DNA of 64,000 bases from Psychrobacillus psychrotolerans (GCF_900115805.1 NZ_FOXU01000005.1:62001-126000); one strand, 5' to 3'; shown: positions 17,235 to 26,194, counted from the first letter of the stretch. Numbers and translations are program-made. The notes: generated from the letters alone by a model not told the origin.

Positions 17235-18083
17235 TTAATATCTTACCCAGCTAAGTCCTGTTGTTCCTTCCCCAGCATGTACTCCTACACAAGCGCTAAG
17301 AGGAAGGACAATCACTTTTAGTTTAGGGAATTCCAGTAGCAATTCTTCTTTCCAAGTTCTAGCATCGGTCGTATTATTGCAGTTAATAACCGCAACCTCT
17401 GGAACATTGGATATTTTCATATCTTTACGAAGTAAGTTCATTACATACTTCTTAGCTCTCTTATCTGCACGAACTTTTTCTTTCATTACGACTTTGCCGT
17501 TATCGAAAGAAATGACTACTTTTATATTTAGAAGATTACTTAGAAAAGCTTGAGTACCTGAAACACGACCGCTTTTATGAAGCTGCGTTAAACTAGATGG
17601 AATAAAGGATAACTCGGAGTTATTTGTCATATTTTCAATATGAGTAACTACTTCCTCTATGTCATGATTTGCTTCTATCATATGCTTGCCGACTTCTAAC
17701 ATTTTGACCATTGGATAAGATCCTATTTTAGAGTCAATTGAATACACTTTAAAATTTGCTATTTTTGAAGCAGTTTGTGAGGTATTATAGGTTCCTGATA
17801 ATTCACTAGATGTGTGCACTGCAACGGCACAGTCGTATCCTTTTGCTTTTAAATCTTCATATAATTGCACCATCTCTCCAATTGGAGGTTGAGAAGTTTT
17901 TGGATGAATTTTTGCTGTGCGTAACTTGTCATAAAATTCGTCGTGAGTCATATCAATTGTTTCTTTAAAAGCACCATCTTCAAATACGATATTTAAGGGA
18001 AGGACATATATATTATGTTTTTCAATGAAAGTTGAGTCTAATAAAGCGGCAGTATCAGTAATCCAAGCAACTTTTTTCTTCAT
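17235..18083 (-). CDS. DegV family fatty-acid-binding protein
   Basis: 282 residues; the ATG at 18083 follows AAAAGGAG by nine bases, while a TTG at 18107 lacks a site. The protein opens KKVAWITDTAALLD, the DegV/FakB signature for fatty-acid binding; PKTSQPPIGEMVQLYE, HTSSELSGTYNTS and the C-terminal VGVHAGEGTTGLSW blocks are conserved in FakB proteins. FakB presents a bound fatty acid to the kinase FakA to make acyl-phosphate. No kinase gene is nearby. It ends 10 bases from the converging GNAT gene. Confidence 0.88.
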   Translation of the reverse strand: MKKKVAWITDTAALLDSTFIEKHNIYVLPLNIVFEDGAFKETIDMTHDEFYDKLRTAKIHPKTSQPPIGEMVQLYEDLKAKGYDCAVAVHTSSELSGTYNTSQTASKIANFKVYSIDSKIGSYPMVKMLEVGKHMIEANHDIEEVVTHIENMTNNSELSFIPSSLTQLHKSGRVSGTQAFLSNLLNIKVVISFDNGKVVMKEKVRADKRAKKYVMNLLRKDMKISNVPEVAVINCNNTTDARTWKEELLLEFPKLKVIVLPLSACVGVHAGEGTTGLSWVRY

Positions 18084-18305
18084 AATGTAGAACTCCTTTT
18101 TGTGCAATCTTATTAGTGCTAATTTACATGAGACATTATATTAGCAATAGTGTTATATGTCATGTTTTGTCGATATTTCGGAATCTAGTACATATTTTGA
18201 ACATAATTACGTAGGAAAGTGAATTATGAAGTGGGGCCTTCTACTGCAAAGAGTTATACAAGTTCATGAATTATATAATGATAGATATTGCTTGGAGGTA
18301 TGAGA

Positions 18306-18812
18306 ATGGAGTTAAGACAACTAGTAGCAGAAGACGCGAGTGCTTATTGGGAGTTAAGATTAGAAGCATTGAAAACAAGCCCAGAAGCCTTTGGTGCGAG
18401 CTATGAAGAGGCAATGCGGCGAGACAATCCAATTGAACGAGTAAAGGGGAATTTAAGCGTAAAGGGAAATTATACATTTGGGGCGTTCGATCAATCTAAA
18501 TTAGTAGGAATGGTCACTCTTGCACAGGAGGGTAACTTAAAAATGAAACACCGTGCAAATATTTTCGCTATGTATGTCAGTCCAATCGGCAGGGGGCAAG
18601 GGACAGGCAAAGCACTAATGAGATTGGCCATTGAACAAGCGAGAGAGAGTCGCGAAATTGAAAAGATAAACCTCTCCGTAGTAACAAGTAATGAGGCGGC
18701 AAAGAATCTGTATCTTCAACTAGGCTTTAAAGTATTTGGGACAGAAGACATGGCATTAAAGGTTGGGGATACTTATTACGGAGAACATCATATGTCACTA
18801 ATATTGAATTGA
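18306..18812 (+). CDS. GNAT family N-acetyltransferase
   Basis: 168 residues from the ATG at 18306, seven bases after GGAGG; the ATG at 18300 is only one base from the ribosome site. A complete GNAT fold: MELRQLVAEDASAYWELRLEAL start (two segments), acetyl-CoA loop RGQGTGKALM (about 98-107, the Q/RxxGxG/A motif) and a C-terminal NxxAxxLYxxxGF stretch. Substrate unknown. It begins a closely packed set with the methyltransferase and MazG-like genes (gaps 18 and 1 bases), so they may share a transcript. Confidence 0.85.
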   Translation: MELRQLVAEDASAYWELRLEALKTSPEAFGASYEEAMRRDNPIERVKGNLSVKGNYTFGAFDQSKLVGMVTLAQEGNLKMKHRANIFAMYVSPIGRGQGTGKALMRLAIEQARESREIEKINLSVVTSNEAAKNLYLQLGFKVFGTEDMALKVGDTYYGEHHMSLILN

Positions 18813-18830
18813 GCGGAAGGAGGAAACGAA

Positions 18831-19685
18831 ATTAATTCTCACATCATCGAAGAAATTGTAAAATGTATGCCAATAAACGAATTTGATCCGACCATTCAGA
18901 AGGTGCAGACAGAGCATCGACTAAAGCTAGTAGACTTTTGGAATATTAAAGAAGGTAGCAAAGTGCTAGAAATTGGCTGTGGACAAGGAGATACGACAGC
19001 AGTTTTGGCTTATACAGTTGGAGAGACAGGATTTGTTCATGGAATCGATATAGCTTCACCGGACTATGGCAGCCCAGTTACTTTAGGTAATTCAATGGCC
19101 TTCTTAAAGAACTCGCCCCTAGGAAATCGGATTAAGGTAAATTTTGAATTGGATATCCTTCAAGAAAAAGTGGATTTCCCTGAAAAATCTTTTGATTATA
19201 TTGTGCTGTCTCATTGTTCTTGGTACTTAAAATCACCGGAAGAATTCCTGGGAATGTTAAAGAAAATCAAAAAATGGACAAACGTATTATGCTTTGCCGA
19301 GTGGGACACGAGAGTTCAGACTAATGAGCAGCTTCCACACTTCTTGTCAGTACTCATCCAAGCTCAATATGAGTGCTTTGTAGAAAATAGTTTAGTTAAT
19401 GTTCGAACGTTATTTACACCTAAGGACATTCAACAAATTGTGGAAAAAGCTGGTTTCGAAATTACAACGGAAAAAATTATCGACTCTACTCATCTTCAAG
19501 ATGGCAAATGGGAAATAGAATATACATTAACAGATTATAAAGAATTAATCGAAGCTGCCGACCATTTACCTATCAAATATAAAGCTTTAATACAATCAGA
19601 AATGCATCTATTAGAGGAAGCAAGAAGTCAAAACAAATACACATCACTGAACACATACGCATTCACAGCAAGAATAGGAGAATAA
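18831..19685 (+). CDS. Class I SAM-dependent methyltransferase with probable ATT start
   Basis: The SAM-binding motif VLEIGCGQGDTT (about residues 43-54) and LDILQEK...FDYIVLSHCSWYL mark a Rossmann methyltransferase. The first in-frame ATG is at 18867, but it has no ribosome site. A perfect AAGGAGG (18817-18823) lies seven bases before an ATT at 18831 in the same frame, and the 12 added residues (INSHIIEEIVKC) look like the natural N-terminal helix before PINEFDP. No ATG, GTG or TTG lies between. ATT/AUU initiation is rare (infC is the classic case). From ATT the protein has 284 residues. Substrate unknown. Confidence 0.78.
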   Translation: MNSHIIEEIVKCMPINEFDPTIQKVQTEHRLKLVDFWNIKEGSKVLEIGCGQGDTTAVLAYTVGETGFVHGIDIASPDYGSPVTLGNSMAFLKNSPLGNRIKVNFELDILQEKVDFPEKSFDYIVLSHCSWYLKSPEEFLGMLKKIKKWTNVLCFAEWDTRVQTNEQLPHFLSVLIQAQYECFVENSLVNVRTLFTPKDIQQIVEKAGFEITTEKIIDSTHLQDGKWEIEYTLTDYKELIEAADHLPIKYKALIQSEMHLLEEARSQNKYTSLNTYAFTARIGE

Positions 19686-19686
19686 A

Positions 19687-19989
19687 ATGAAAGAGTTAAC
19701 AGAAGAGATAAAGAGATTCCGGGACGAACGAGGTTGGGGAGGAAACCACGATGCTCGTAGTCTTGCTATTTCAGTATCATTAGAAGCAAGTGAGTTATTA
19801 GAGCATTTCCAATGGGTTACTGCAGAGGATGCGATAAAAAAAGACAAGCAGGCAATTGCTGATGAAGCAGCAGATGTATTTATTTATCTTTTGCAATTTG
19901 CTGATGTGCTCGGAATTGATTTAATAGAGGCTGCACAGCAAAAAATGAAGAAAAATACTTTGAAATATCCATTACCTGAAGTGGACTAA
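19687..19989 (+). CDS. MazG-like nucleotide pyrophosphohydrolase
   Basis: 100 residues, all-alpha. The EASELLEHF and DEAADVFIYLL blocks give the ExxE...DExxD metal site of MazG-like/dUTPase-like NTP pyrophosphatases, which hydrolyse (d)NTPs to monophosphates and are thought to clean up non-canonical nucleotides. It is the short single-domain form. The start is one base after the stop of the methyltransferase gene, with GGAG eight bases upstream, so the two are probably translated from one message. Confidence 0.85.
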   Translation: MKELTEEIKRFRDERGWGGNHDARSLAISVSLEASELLEHFQWVTAEDAIKKDKQAIADEAADVFIYLLQFADVLGIDLIEAAQQKMKKNTLKYPLPEVD

Positions 19990-20036
19990 CAAAGGCATAT
20001 TAACAAATCCCTTCGATCAACACTGTACTTACAAGT

Positions 20037-20072
20037 GAAAAACGTTGACTCTTTATCGGTCAACGTTTTTTT
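20037..20072. terminator. Bidirectional terminator between the MazG-like and vanZ-like genes
   Basis: AAAAACGTTGAC / GTCAACGTTTTTTT with a nine-base loop; T-tracts exist on both strands and it serves the converging genes. Confidence 0.85.
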
Positions 20073-20523
20073 GTTGAAACCATTGAAAAAATGACATTAA
20101 TAATAGCGCAGTAATAGCCCCAGTTGTATCCAACAAGACATCTTGAAGAGAAGCTGTACGACCACTTGTGAAAGATTGTCGAAATTCATCGGCAACAGCA
20201 AGAAGCATAGTGATCACAACTGTTGTAATTTTACGATACTTAAATGGAGGTAACGCAATATAAATGGCTAAAGCAATGATTCCAAAATAAACAAAATGGG
20301 TACCTTTTCTTATCAAAAATTCTACAAAAGCATAGTAGCCACGCTCTTCCACAGAAACGAGAATGCCCCAGTATGGAACTTGAAAAATACGAAGAAAAGA
20401 TTCTAATGGTTTGTTAGGAAGCCATGCTTTTAAGACATCTTGCATAGATTGCTGTTCAGCTGGCTGCCCTGATGCCAAAAATACAATAACAAGTAATATT
20501 AAAAGCGGGATAAGTTTTTTCAT
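20053..20523 (-). CDS. VanZ-like membrane protein
   Basis: 156 residues with an N-terminal helix (about 3-20), further helices at about 75-92, 98-112 and 130-150, and the conserved VanZ segment RKGTHFVYFGIIA...ADEFRQSFTSGRTASLQDVLLDTTG (given here in parts). VanZ proteins were first seen with glycopeptide resistance genes, where VanZ gives low-level teicoplanin resistance; chromosomal homologues are common and mostly uncharacterised. No van genes are nearby. Its stop lies inside the bidirectional terminator. Confidence 0.85.
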   Translation of the reverse strand: MKKLIPLLILLVIVFLASGQPAEQQSMQDVLKAWLPNKPLESFLRIFQVPYWGILVSVEERGYYAFVEFLIRKGTHFVYFGIIALAIYIALPPFKYRKITTVVITMLLAVADEFRQSFTSGRTASLQDVLLDTTGAITALLLMSFFQWFQQKNVDR

Positions 20524-20617
20524 ATACTGACATTAGCACAAAACTGGTGAGTTTACATGCGTGAAAATTATTGTGCCTGCTAGGGAGATGGCTATGGTAA
20601 ACTAATTGTAAGTGAAT

Positions 20618-20805
20618 AATTTTCGCAGGGAAAAGGTGCTAACTTGTTAGCTTAATTTGGGAATTCGGTTAAAATCCGAAGCTGTTTCCGCAACTGTAAA
20701 TGCTGATGAAATAAGAAAAATACCACTGTTGACTAGTCAATGGGAAGGTTCTTAGAGTAAATTGATGCATAAGCCAGGAGACCAGCCTTTTCTTGAACGT
20801 ATAGA
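20618..20805 (+). promoter_or_regulatory. Cobalamin riboswitch aptamer
   Basis: Conserved blocks in order: AAAAGGTGCTAAC, GGAATTCGGTTAAAATCCGA (core of P3-P6), AGCTGTTTCCGCAACTGTAA, and the B12 box AAGCCAGGAGACCAGCC (20771-20787). Edges are approximate. Adenosylcobalamin binding should promote the terminator at 20877 and shut off the two genes downstream. Confidence 0.95.
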
Positions 20806-20876
20806 TACTCTTCGGAAGTTAAGGGATTGTACGGCACGTTTCTATTTTTCTGTTTTTTTATCGTTAAATAGGTATC

Positions 20877-20908
20877 ACGCCGCCCTTATTTGGGTGGCGT
20901 TTTTTTTG
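20877..20908 (+). terminator. Terminator of the cobalamin riboswitch
   Basis: ACGCCGCCC / GGGTGGCGT around TTATT, followed by eight T; it lies about 65 bases before the first ORF and is the likely off-state of the riboswitch. Confidence 0.88.
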
Positions 20909-20973
20909 TGCTGTTAACTAACAAAGTATTATATGCTTGAAAATTCACCAATAAAAGGAAAGGAGGAGAAGTA

Positions 20974-21513
20974 ATGAAAAAAGATATTCGCTATATTTGC
21001 TATCCGTTCATGCGTGAAACACCTTCTACTGTAGATTTTGAAATCCGTACAGATTCGTTGACTACTCGTATTGGATTAGCAGCTTCTTTGACAAAGGATA
21101 TACCAAAGATTTACGAGGATCTGATGTATTTGGCACCAATGGCATACCATTTAAACGGGTCTGTTCGAGGGAAGATTGCCATTACAGAAGACGATTTACA
21201 AATTCTAAGTAATATGTACGATTTCTATGTAGAGGAAGTAAAAGGAAGAGTAGATATATTTGTACTACCACAGGGTACGACTGCAGCTTGTGAATTACAT
21301 GTTTGTAGAAGTGAAGCAAAAAAGTCAGTTAGAGCTCTTCATAAAGTTTCGTTAGAAAGAGAAATTCCTGAGATTTTGTTTGACTATGCACAGTTATTAG
21401 CAAATGTGTTGTTTGCGATGGCAGTTTATGTGAACAAACATCATGGAGTGGAAGAAATTCAATTTGTCAGTAAATCATATCCAATGAGAAAAAAGAAACA
21501 ACTGGAGGAATAA
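20974..21513 (+). CDS. Divergent PduO-type cobalamin adenosyltransferase-like protein
   Basis: 179 residues behind AAAGGAGG. The core aligns with PduO-type ATP:cob(I)alamin adenosyltransferases: TVDFEIRTDSLTTRIGLA (about 19-36) corresponds to the usual YGTVDELNSxIGLA, and FVLPQGTTAACELHVCR (96-112) to the FxLPGGTxAAAxLHxAR block. But the N-terminal glycine-rich ATP motif (TRxGDxGxTSL) is absent, and in the R-x3-R-x2-E stretch after it the second Arg is Lys and the Glu is missing. It may be a corrinoid-binding protein rather than an enzyme. The B12 riboswitch upstream and the BtuF-like gene four bases downstream tie it to cobalamin uptake. Confidence 0.75.
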   Translation: MKKDIRYICYPFMRETPSTVDFEIRTDSLTTRIGLAASLTKDIPKIYEDLMYLAPMAYHLNGSVRGKIAITEDDLQILSNMYDFYVEEVKGRVDIFVLPQGTTAACELHVCRSEAKKSVRALHKVSLEREIPEILFDYAQLLANVLFAMAVYVNKHHGVEEIQFVSKSYPMRKKKQLEE

Positions 21514-21517
21514 TACT

Positions 21518-22462
21518 ATGAAGAAAAATTATTTATTTAATTGGTTATCGGTGCTGCTATTTTCATTCTTGCTTGTAGGGTGTTCTGCGGAAGAGAAGAC
21601 AACTGTGGAAAAACAAGAGGAAGTAGTAGAAGAAGTAAAAGAATACACAGTAACTGATGATGTAGGAAATGAAATTACATTCGAAGAAGTACCCGAAACG
21701 ATTGTTTCTCTTCAACCGAGCAATACAGAGATTCTTTTTGCTTTAGGTGTAGGCGATAAAATTGTAGGAGCAACAGATTATGATACATATCCTGCAGAAG
21801 CACTCGAAATAGAGCGAGTATCTGATTCAGTTGCATTTAATGCGGAAAGAATTACAGAACTGAACCCAGATGTAGTAATAGCGTATACAATTGGCCAAGA
21901 AGAAGCATTGCAACTTCTGGAAGATACCGGATTAAAAGTCTTTGTAATTGAGTCTGCAACTTCTTTTGAAGATGTATACGGAGATATCGAGCAGTTGGCT
22001 ACCGTAATGGGCATTGAAGAAAAAGGGCAAGAAGTTATTTCTTCTATTCAGGATACTATTCAAGGAGTTCAAGAAAGAGTAAAAGCTGCTACCCCATTAA
22101 AAAAGGTATATTATGAAATTAGCCCATCTCCAGATATTTATACAACTGGTAGTAAAACATTCCAACAAGAAATTTTAGCAGCAGCATCGGTCGACAATGT
22201 ATTTAGCGATCAAGAAGGTTGGATCAGTGTGTCAGAGGAAGATGTTACGGTCAAAAACCCAGAAATTATTTTAACAACTGCAAATTATTTAGATGATGCA
22301 CCTGGAGAGATTAAATCTCGTGCAGGGTGGGACAAAATACAAGCCGTACAAAACGATTCAGTCTTTTTAGTAGATGGTGACGTTATTTCTCGACCAGGAC
22401 CTCGTATTGGTGAAGCAGTAGAATTGATTGCTAAAACAGTGTATCCAGAATTATTTCAATAA
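21518..22462 (+). CDS. BtuF-like cobalamin-binding lipoprotein of an ABC transporter
   Basis: 314 residues. Signal peptide with lipobox LVGC (Cys22), an acidic linker (about 25-45), then a two-lobed periplasmic-binding fold (VTDDVGNEITFEEVPETIVSL..., helical backbone linker about 165-190). This is the BtuF/FecB class; control by the cobalamin riboswitch upstream makes vitamin B12 the likely ligand. The matching permease and ATPase (btuC, btuD) are not in this transcript, which ends in a terminator, so it must work with components encoded elsewhere. Confidence 0.88.
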   Translation: MKKNYLFNWLSVLLFSFLLVGCSAEEKTTVEKQEEVVEEVKEYTVTDDVGNEITFEEVPETIVSLQPSNTEILFALGVGDKIVGATDYDTYPAEALEIERVSDSVAFNAERITELNPDVVIAYTIGQEEALQLLEDTGLKVFVIESATSFEDVYGDIEQLATVMGIEEKGQEVISSIQDTIQGVQERVKAATPLKKVYYEISPSPDIYTTGSKTFQQEILAAASVDNVFSDQEGWISVSEEDVTVKNPEIILTTANYLDDAPGEIKSRAGWDKIQAVQNDSVFLVDGDVISRPGPRIGEAVELIAKTVYPELFQ

Positions 22463-22466
22463 ACTT

Positions 22467-22499
22467 AAAGCCTCGTCCTAATTTAGGATGAGGCTTTTT
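22467..22499 (+). terminator. Rho-independent terminator after the B12 operon
   Basis: AAAGCCTCGTCCTAA / TTAGGATGAGGCTTT with five T. Confidence 0.9.
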
Positions 22500-22572
22500 G
22501 GGTTTTATATTGAAAAAAGTATACTGCTACATGACTCACCAAGTAGTACTTGTGCTCTGCAGATCGTTCCTA

Positions 22573-23436
22573 TTATTTAATCGGTATCCAAATTTCTGAA
22601 TAGCAGTTTTCGCTAGAAGGATCATCATCGGAATACACTTCTAGCTCCGGTGTCCCTGCGGGTTCATATGGATTAGAGGGGAACCACTCCGCATATATTT
22701 GTTTCCAGGTATTTTGCATAGCATCTGGCATCGGACCGTGCACCTCAAATACAACCCATTTAGAAGCAGGGATTGTAATAGCTGATAAGTTTTCCGGTAC
22801 TTCACCTGCATAATCTGTTGCAATCCAATAATCAATTAAGCTATTCTCTCGATAAGCTGCGTCTGCAACACAAACACCGAGTACACCCTCAATGTCTCCG
22901 TTGTTTAATTGAAATAATAAATCATTTGTTCCATCTGCATGTACATCATTCCAAAACAAAGGAATACCCTGTGTATTTTCTCCATTCTTACAGTTATATT
23001 TTCTTTTCACTCCAACAGCTTGAAAGCTTTCTTTTTCGACAATTTTATACTTCATTGGTTCTGCCCCCTTTAAATTTACCTGAATGATCAAGCGGTTATA
23101 GGAATTTATTTTCCCTATATTTTTTCTTGCTTCACTAGGCGTAATTCCGTGTTGTTTACGGAACGCTTTTGTGAATGATTCAGGAGTGTCGTAGCCGTAT
23201 TTGTAGGAGACGTCAATTATTTTATTGTCCGTATTAAGCAGTTCTTGTGCAGCTAAAGTTAGTCGTCTTCTTCGAATATAGTCTCCTAGGGACATATCCG
23301 TTAAGATGGAAAACGTCCGTTGAAAATGAAAAGCAGAAGAATTAGCTTCCTTAGCAATTTGTTCCATAGATAAATCCTCTAGTAAATGATCCTCTATATA
23401 GCTTATTACCTGTTGAATCGACTCTACCCACCCCAT
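22573..23436 (-). CDS. AraC-family regulator with GyrI-like effector-binding domain
   Basis: 287 residues from the ATG at 23436, eight bases after AAGGAG; a GTG at 23445 overlaps that site. Two helix-turn-helix motifs of the AraC DNA-binding domain come first (about 5-105: LSMEQIAKEANSSAFHFQRTF and IDVSYKYGYDTPESFTKAFRKQHG, in parts), then a GyrI-like small-molecule-binding domain (about 130-287, beginning MKYKIVEKESFQAVGVKR). This order is that of Rob- and SoxS-like multidrug-responsive regulators. No obvious target gene is adjacent; it may regulate itself or distant genes. Confidence 0.88.
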   Translation of the reverse strand: MGWVESIQQVISYIEDHLLEDLSMEQIAKEANSSAFHFQRTFSILTDMSLGDYIRRRRLTLAAQELLNTDNKIIDVSYKYGYDTPESFTKAFRKQHGITPSEARKNIGKINSYNRLIIQVNLKGAEPMKYKIVEKESFQAVGVKRKYNCKNGENTQGIPLFWNDVHADGTNDLLFQLNNGDIEGVLGVCVADAAYRENSLIDYWIATDYAGEVPENLSAITIPASKWVVFEVHGPMPDAMQNTWKQIYAEWFPSNPYEPAGTPELEVYSDDDPSSENCYSEIWIPIK

Positions 23437-23511
23437 TGACTTCACTCCTTATATGTATCTTAGTGGAATACATAGAGGCAATCCTGTCATTTTGTGCTTT
23501 TATGGGACTGC

Positions 23512-23901
23512 CTATTCTTCTGTAATTAGCTCGATAATTTCTTTAGGACGAACATCCAAAGAGGAAAGCTCTTTAACATCCAACCATATTGGTTCATAGC
23601 CACCCCTATGAGGAGAAGGATCCGTATACTCTTCTCCAATACCTGGTCCAAATTTCCCTCCAATTATATCTGCTAGGAAAAAATGTTGAGTGCCGCTTTG
23701 TTCAATAACTTTAAAGGGGCGCTGGATTCTTACATGTACCCCAATTTCTTCAAATGTTTCCCGGATCGCTGCTTGCTCTGGAGTTTCGCCTTTTTCTAAT
23801 CCCCCACCAGGAAATACATAATAAGTCATATGAGGTTTCGTGCGCTTAATGAGTGCTACTCGTCCGTTTTCAATAATAATAGTTGCTCCACGATCTCTCA
23901 T
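23512..23901 (-). CDS. NUDIX hydrolase
   Basis: 129 residues, a single NUDIX domain. The box GGLEKGETPEQAAIRETFEEIG (about 34-56; G-x5-E-x7-REUxEExGU) is intact. It starts RGATIIIENGRVALIKR. NUDIX enzymes split nucleoside diphosphates linked to another group; the substrate cannot be told from the box. It stands between unrelated genes with its own upstream region. Confidence 0.88.
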   Translation of the reverse strand: MRDRGATIIIENGRVALIKRTKPHMTYYVFPGGGLEKGETPEQAAIRETFEEIGVHVRIQRPFKVIEQSGTQHFFLADIIGGKFGPGIGEEYTDPSPHRGGYEPIWLDVKELSSLDVRPKEIIELITEE

Positions 23902-24056
23902 TTTTTCTCACCATCCTATAAAGATTAAGTTATTTTATATTATATATGAAAGAAGACAAAGAAGAGGTATGGAAGAGTGGGTTTTTGTTTAAAGGATATT
24001 TTGAATGTTTGTCTAATAGTATGAGTAGAACGTATTATTCAAAAAGGAGGGATTGA

Positions 24057-25643
24057 ATGGAGAAGAGCGAACTTCTTGAAAAGAGGATAGAGCAGTTAGA
24101 GAAACGGATTCTATTTTTAGAAGACCAAATACATATTAAACCATCTACCTCACCACCTCACCGACCTGTCATTCAACAACAAGAACAAACGAAGGAACCT
24201 GTGGAATGGGATGTGTTAATCTTTCAGAAAATACTTCCCCCTTTATTTATTGTCGTATTTATAATGGGAGTAATTTGGGGATTCAAAGCAGTGTCGGATT
24301 ATGGCTTTTTACAACCAATCGTAAAAGTAATTATTGGGTACATTGTTGGTTTTGTATTAATCGTGTTAGGTATATGGCAAATTAAAAAAGGTCGCAAGAA
24401 TTTAGGGCATATGCTTCTTGTTGGTTCTATTCCGATCCTAATGTTGACCACTTTTGCAATGCATCAACTATATGATATATCTGGACCAACCCTAGCTTTT
24501 ATTCTCAATCTTATGTGGATAACATTAGGGGTATTTCTTACTTTTAAATACCGCTCGCAAGGGATCGGTATTGTTGCAATAGTAGGGGGCGTATTTGTTC
24601 CATTTTTGATAAAGAGTACTTCACCGAATATCCCTTTATTTTCTTTATATGAAACAGTTCTTTTTACGGTATTTTTATGGATTGCCTTAAAATATTCCTA
24701 CAAGGTATTATATTTTATTTCGATTGTTTTCTTACAGGTAGCAATATTAGTATTCTTTATTTTTACAAACGTACCTGATGGATATAAATGGATCGCAATG
24801 CTTCCTATATTCGTACAACATGGTGCATTATTGGCTATTCTTTTGAAAACAAATCAGATGCTAAAAGAACAAGCATACACTCTATTTTCCATTATGCTTT
24901 TAACTGCTATATGGATTCGTGTAATATTCACAGATAACGAAGCAACGGTTTTAATGACCATTATTACGCTCATCTATGGGGTTTGTTATTATGTATATCG
25001 TGAGGACTCTGTTCGTGCACCTATTTTTATCGCAAATGCATCTGTTACTTTGCTTAATATAATGCAACTTCAAATAGACAATTTATTATTTGAAGGAATT
25101 ATTGGATTTATCTTCATCTACTTTTTCATCTATAAAAAGTTCAAACATATATTACACCTTATTCTTTTGAGTATTAGTTATATCGTGGCTTTCTACAAAG
25201 TTCTATCTTTTTCTATTACGGGCTGGGTATCCTGGGAAATGCTACACTGGACAGTGTTTTTAATAGGTACAGGGTATGGAATCTATTTGTTAACAAGGCT
25301 ATTTAAAGATAAAACTATTTTAAATATCGGCGTATCTTTTGTTGCAATTATGCTTCTATACTACTTGCACATGATTGCTGTCTTAGTTTCTGGGGATAGT
25401 GGAAGCAATATGGAACGGGTCGTTACTAGTTCGTTATGGATTATCATGGCTATATTATTCATGGTCTTTAATCGTATTTCGTTGCCTCAAGGTAAATACG
25501 TCGGTGTCAGTATTTTATTTGTAACGTTAGCAAAAATTATATTATTCGATATTTCATTTGTCTCTGTAGCTATTAAGGCATTATTATTTTTAGTTCTAGG
25601 CGTGGTTGGACTCCTCGTATCACGGGCTTATTATAAAAAGTAG
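24057..25643 (+). CDS. DUF2339 polytopic membrane protein
   Basis: 528 residues preceded by AAAGGAGG. A short coiled N-terminus (about 1-30, LEKRIEQLEKRILFLEDQ) and a proline-rich linker are followed by some 15-16 membrane helices. The coiled start plus many helices, and the EWDVLIFQKILPP entry into the first helix, are typical of the DUF2339 family, whose role is unknown. It overlaps nothing and ends 22 bases before the DUF1801 gene, so co-transcription is possible. Confidence 0.75.
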   Translation: MEKSELLEKRIEQLEKRILFLEDQIHIKPSTSPPHRPVIQQQEQTKEPVEWDVLIFQKILPPLFIVVFIMGVIWGFKAVSDYGFLQPIVKVIIGYIVGFVLIVLGIWQIKKGRKNLGHMLLVGSIPILMLTTFAMHQLYDISGPTLAFILNLMWITLGVFLTFKYRSQGIGIVAIVGGVFVPFLIKSTSPNIPLFSLYETVLFTVFLWIALKYSYKVLYFISIVFLQVAILVFFIFTNVPDGYKWIAMLPIFVQHGALLAILLKTNQMLKEQAYTLFSIMLLTAIWIRVIFTDNEATVLMTIITLIYGVCYYVYREDSVRAPIFIANASVTLLNIMQLQIDNLLFEGIIGFIFIYFFIYKKFKHILHLILLSISYIVAFYKVLSFSITGWVSWEMLHWTVFLIGTGYGIYLLTRLFKDKTILNIGVSFVAIMLLYYLHMIAVLVSGDSGSNMERVVTSSLWIIMAILFMVFNRISLPQGKYVGVSILFVTLAKIILFDISFVSVAIKALLFLVLGVVGLLVSRAYYKK

Positions 25644-25665
25644 TTATAGATTGGGGATAGAAAAA

Positions 25666-26094
25666 ATGGCTAAATACGAAGCTAAGATGAAAGAAACAGA
25701 TTCTGATGTAATTGAATTTATAGAGGCTGTCGATCATCCGAAAAAACGAGAAGATGCTTACAAGCTTTTAAAAATTTTTGAACAAACTTCAGGCTATGAG
25801 GCTAAAATGTGGGGACCGAGCATTATAGGTTTTGGAACTTATCATTATAAATACGCTTCAGGTCACGAAGGGGATGCTCCTTTAGTGGGCTTCTCGCCGA
25901 GAAAAGCAAAGCATAGTTTGTATATTGCATCGGGAGAGACGACGCGAGATGAAACACTTAAACGACTGGGAAAGTATACAGTGGGAAAATCATGCGTGTA
26001 TATAAATAAAGTCGATGATATAAATGAAGATGTTTTGAAGGAAATGATTAGAAATGCCATAGCATTTATACAAGAACTATATCCAAATCAATAG
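25666..26094 (+). CDS. DUF1801 family protein (YdhG-like)
   Basis: 142 residues from the ATG at 25666, after a GGGGATAG stretch. The conserved segments (MWGPSIIGFGTYHYKYASG, SPRKAKHSLYI, LGKYTVGKSCVYINKVDDIN) are those of DUF1801 proteins of the YdhG/YdhG-related fold, similar to frataxin-like B. subtilis YdhG, for which an iron-chaperone role has been proposed. No partner gene helps decide. The fold is small, soluble and cytoplasmic. Confidence 0.82.
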   Translation: MAKYEAKMKETDSDVIEFIEAVDHPKKREDAYKLLKIFEQTSGYEAKMWGPSIIGFGTYHYKYASGHEGDAPLVGFSPRKAKHSLYIASGETTRDETLKRLGKYTVGKSCVYINKVDDINEDVLKEMIRNAIAFIQELYPNQ

Positions 26095-26122
26095 TATATT
26101 AATGGAAGTTAATGTATTTATT

Positions 26123-26152
26123 TTGCTAGTTTATAAGGGTTTCATGTATAAT
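26123..26152 (+). promoter_or_regulatory. Sigma-A promoter of yeeI
   Basis: TTGCTA, 18-base spacer, TATAAT. The start site would be about 35 bases before the yeeI ATG. Confidence 0.65.
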
Positions 26153-26194
26153 GTTACAGTATAAAACTTAGCTTAGCGAAAGAGAGTGGGACTT

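Noticed and set aside
20974-22462. Possibility that the B12 operon contains hidden btuC/btuD genes
   Set aside because: The two genes are followed at once by a strong terminator and the neighbours are unrelated.
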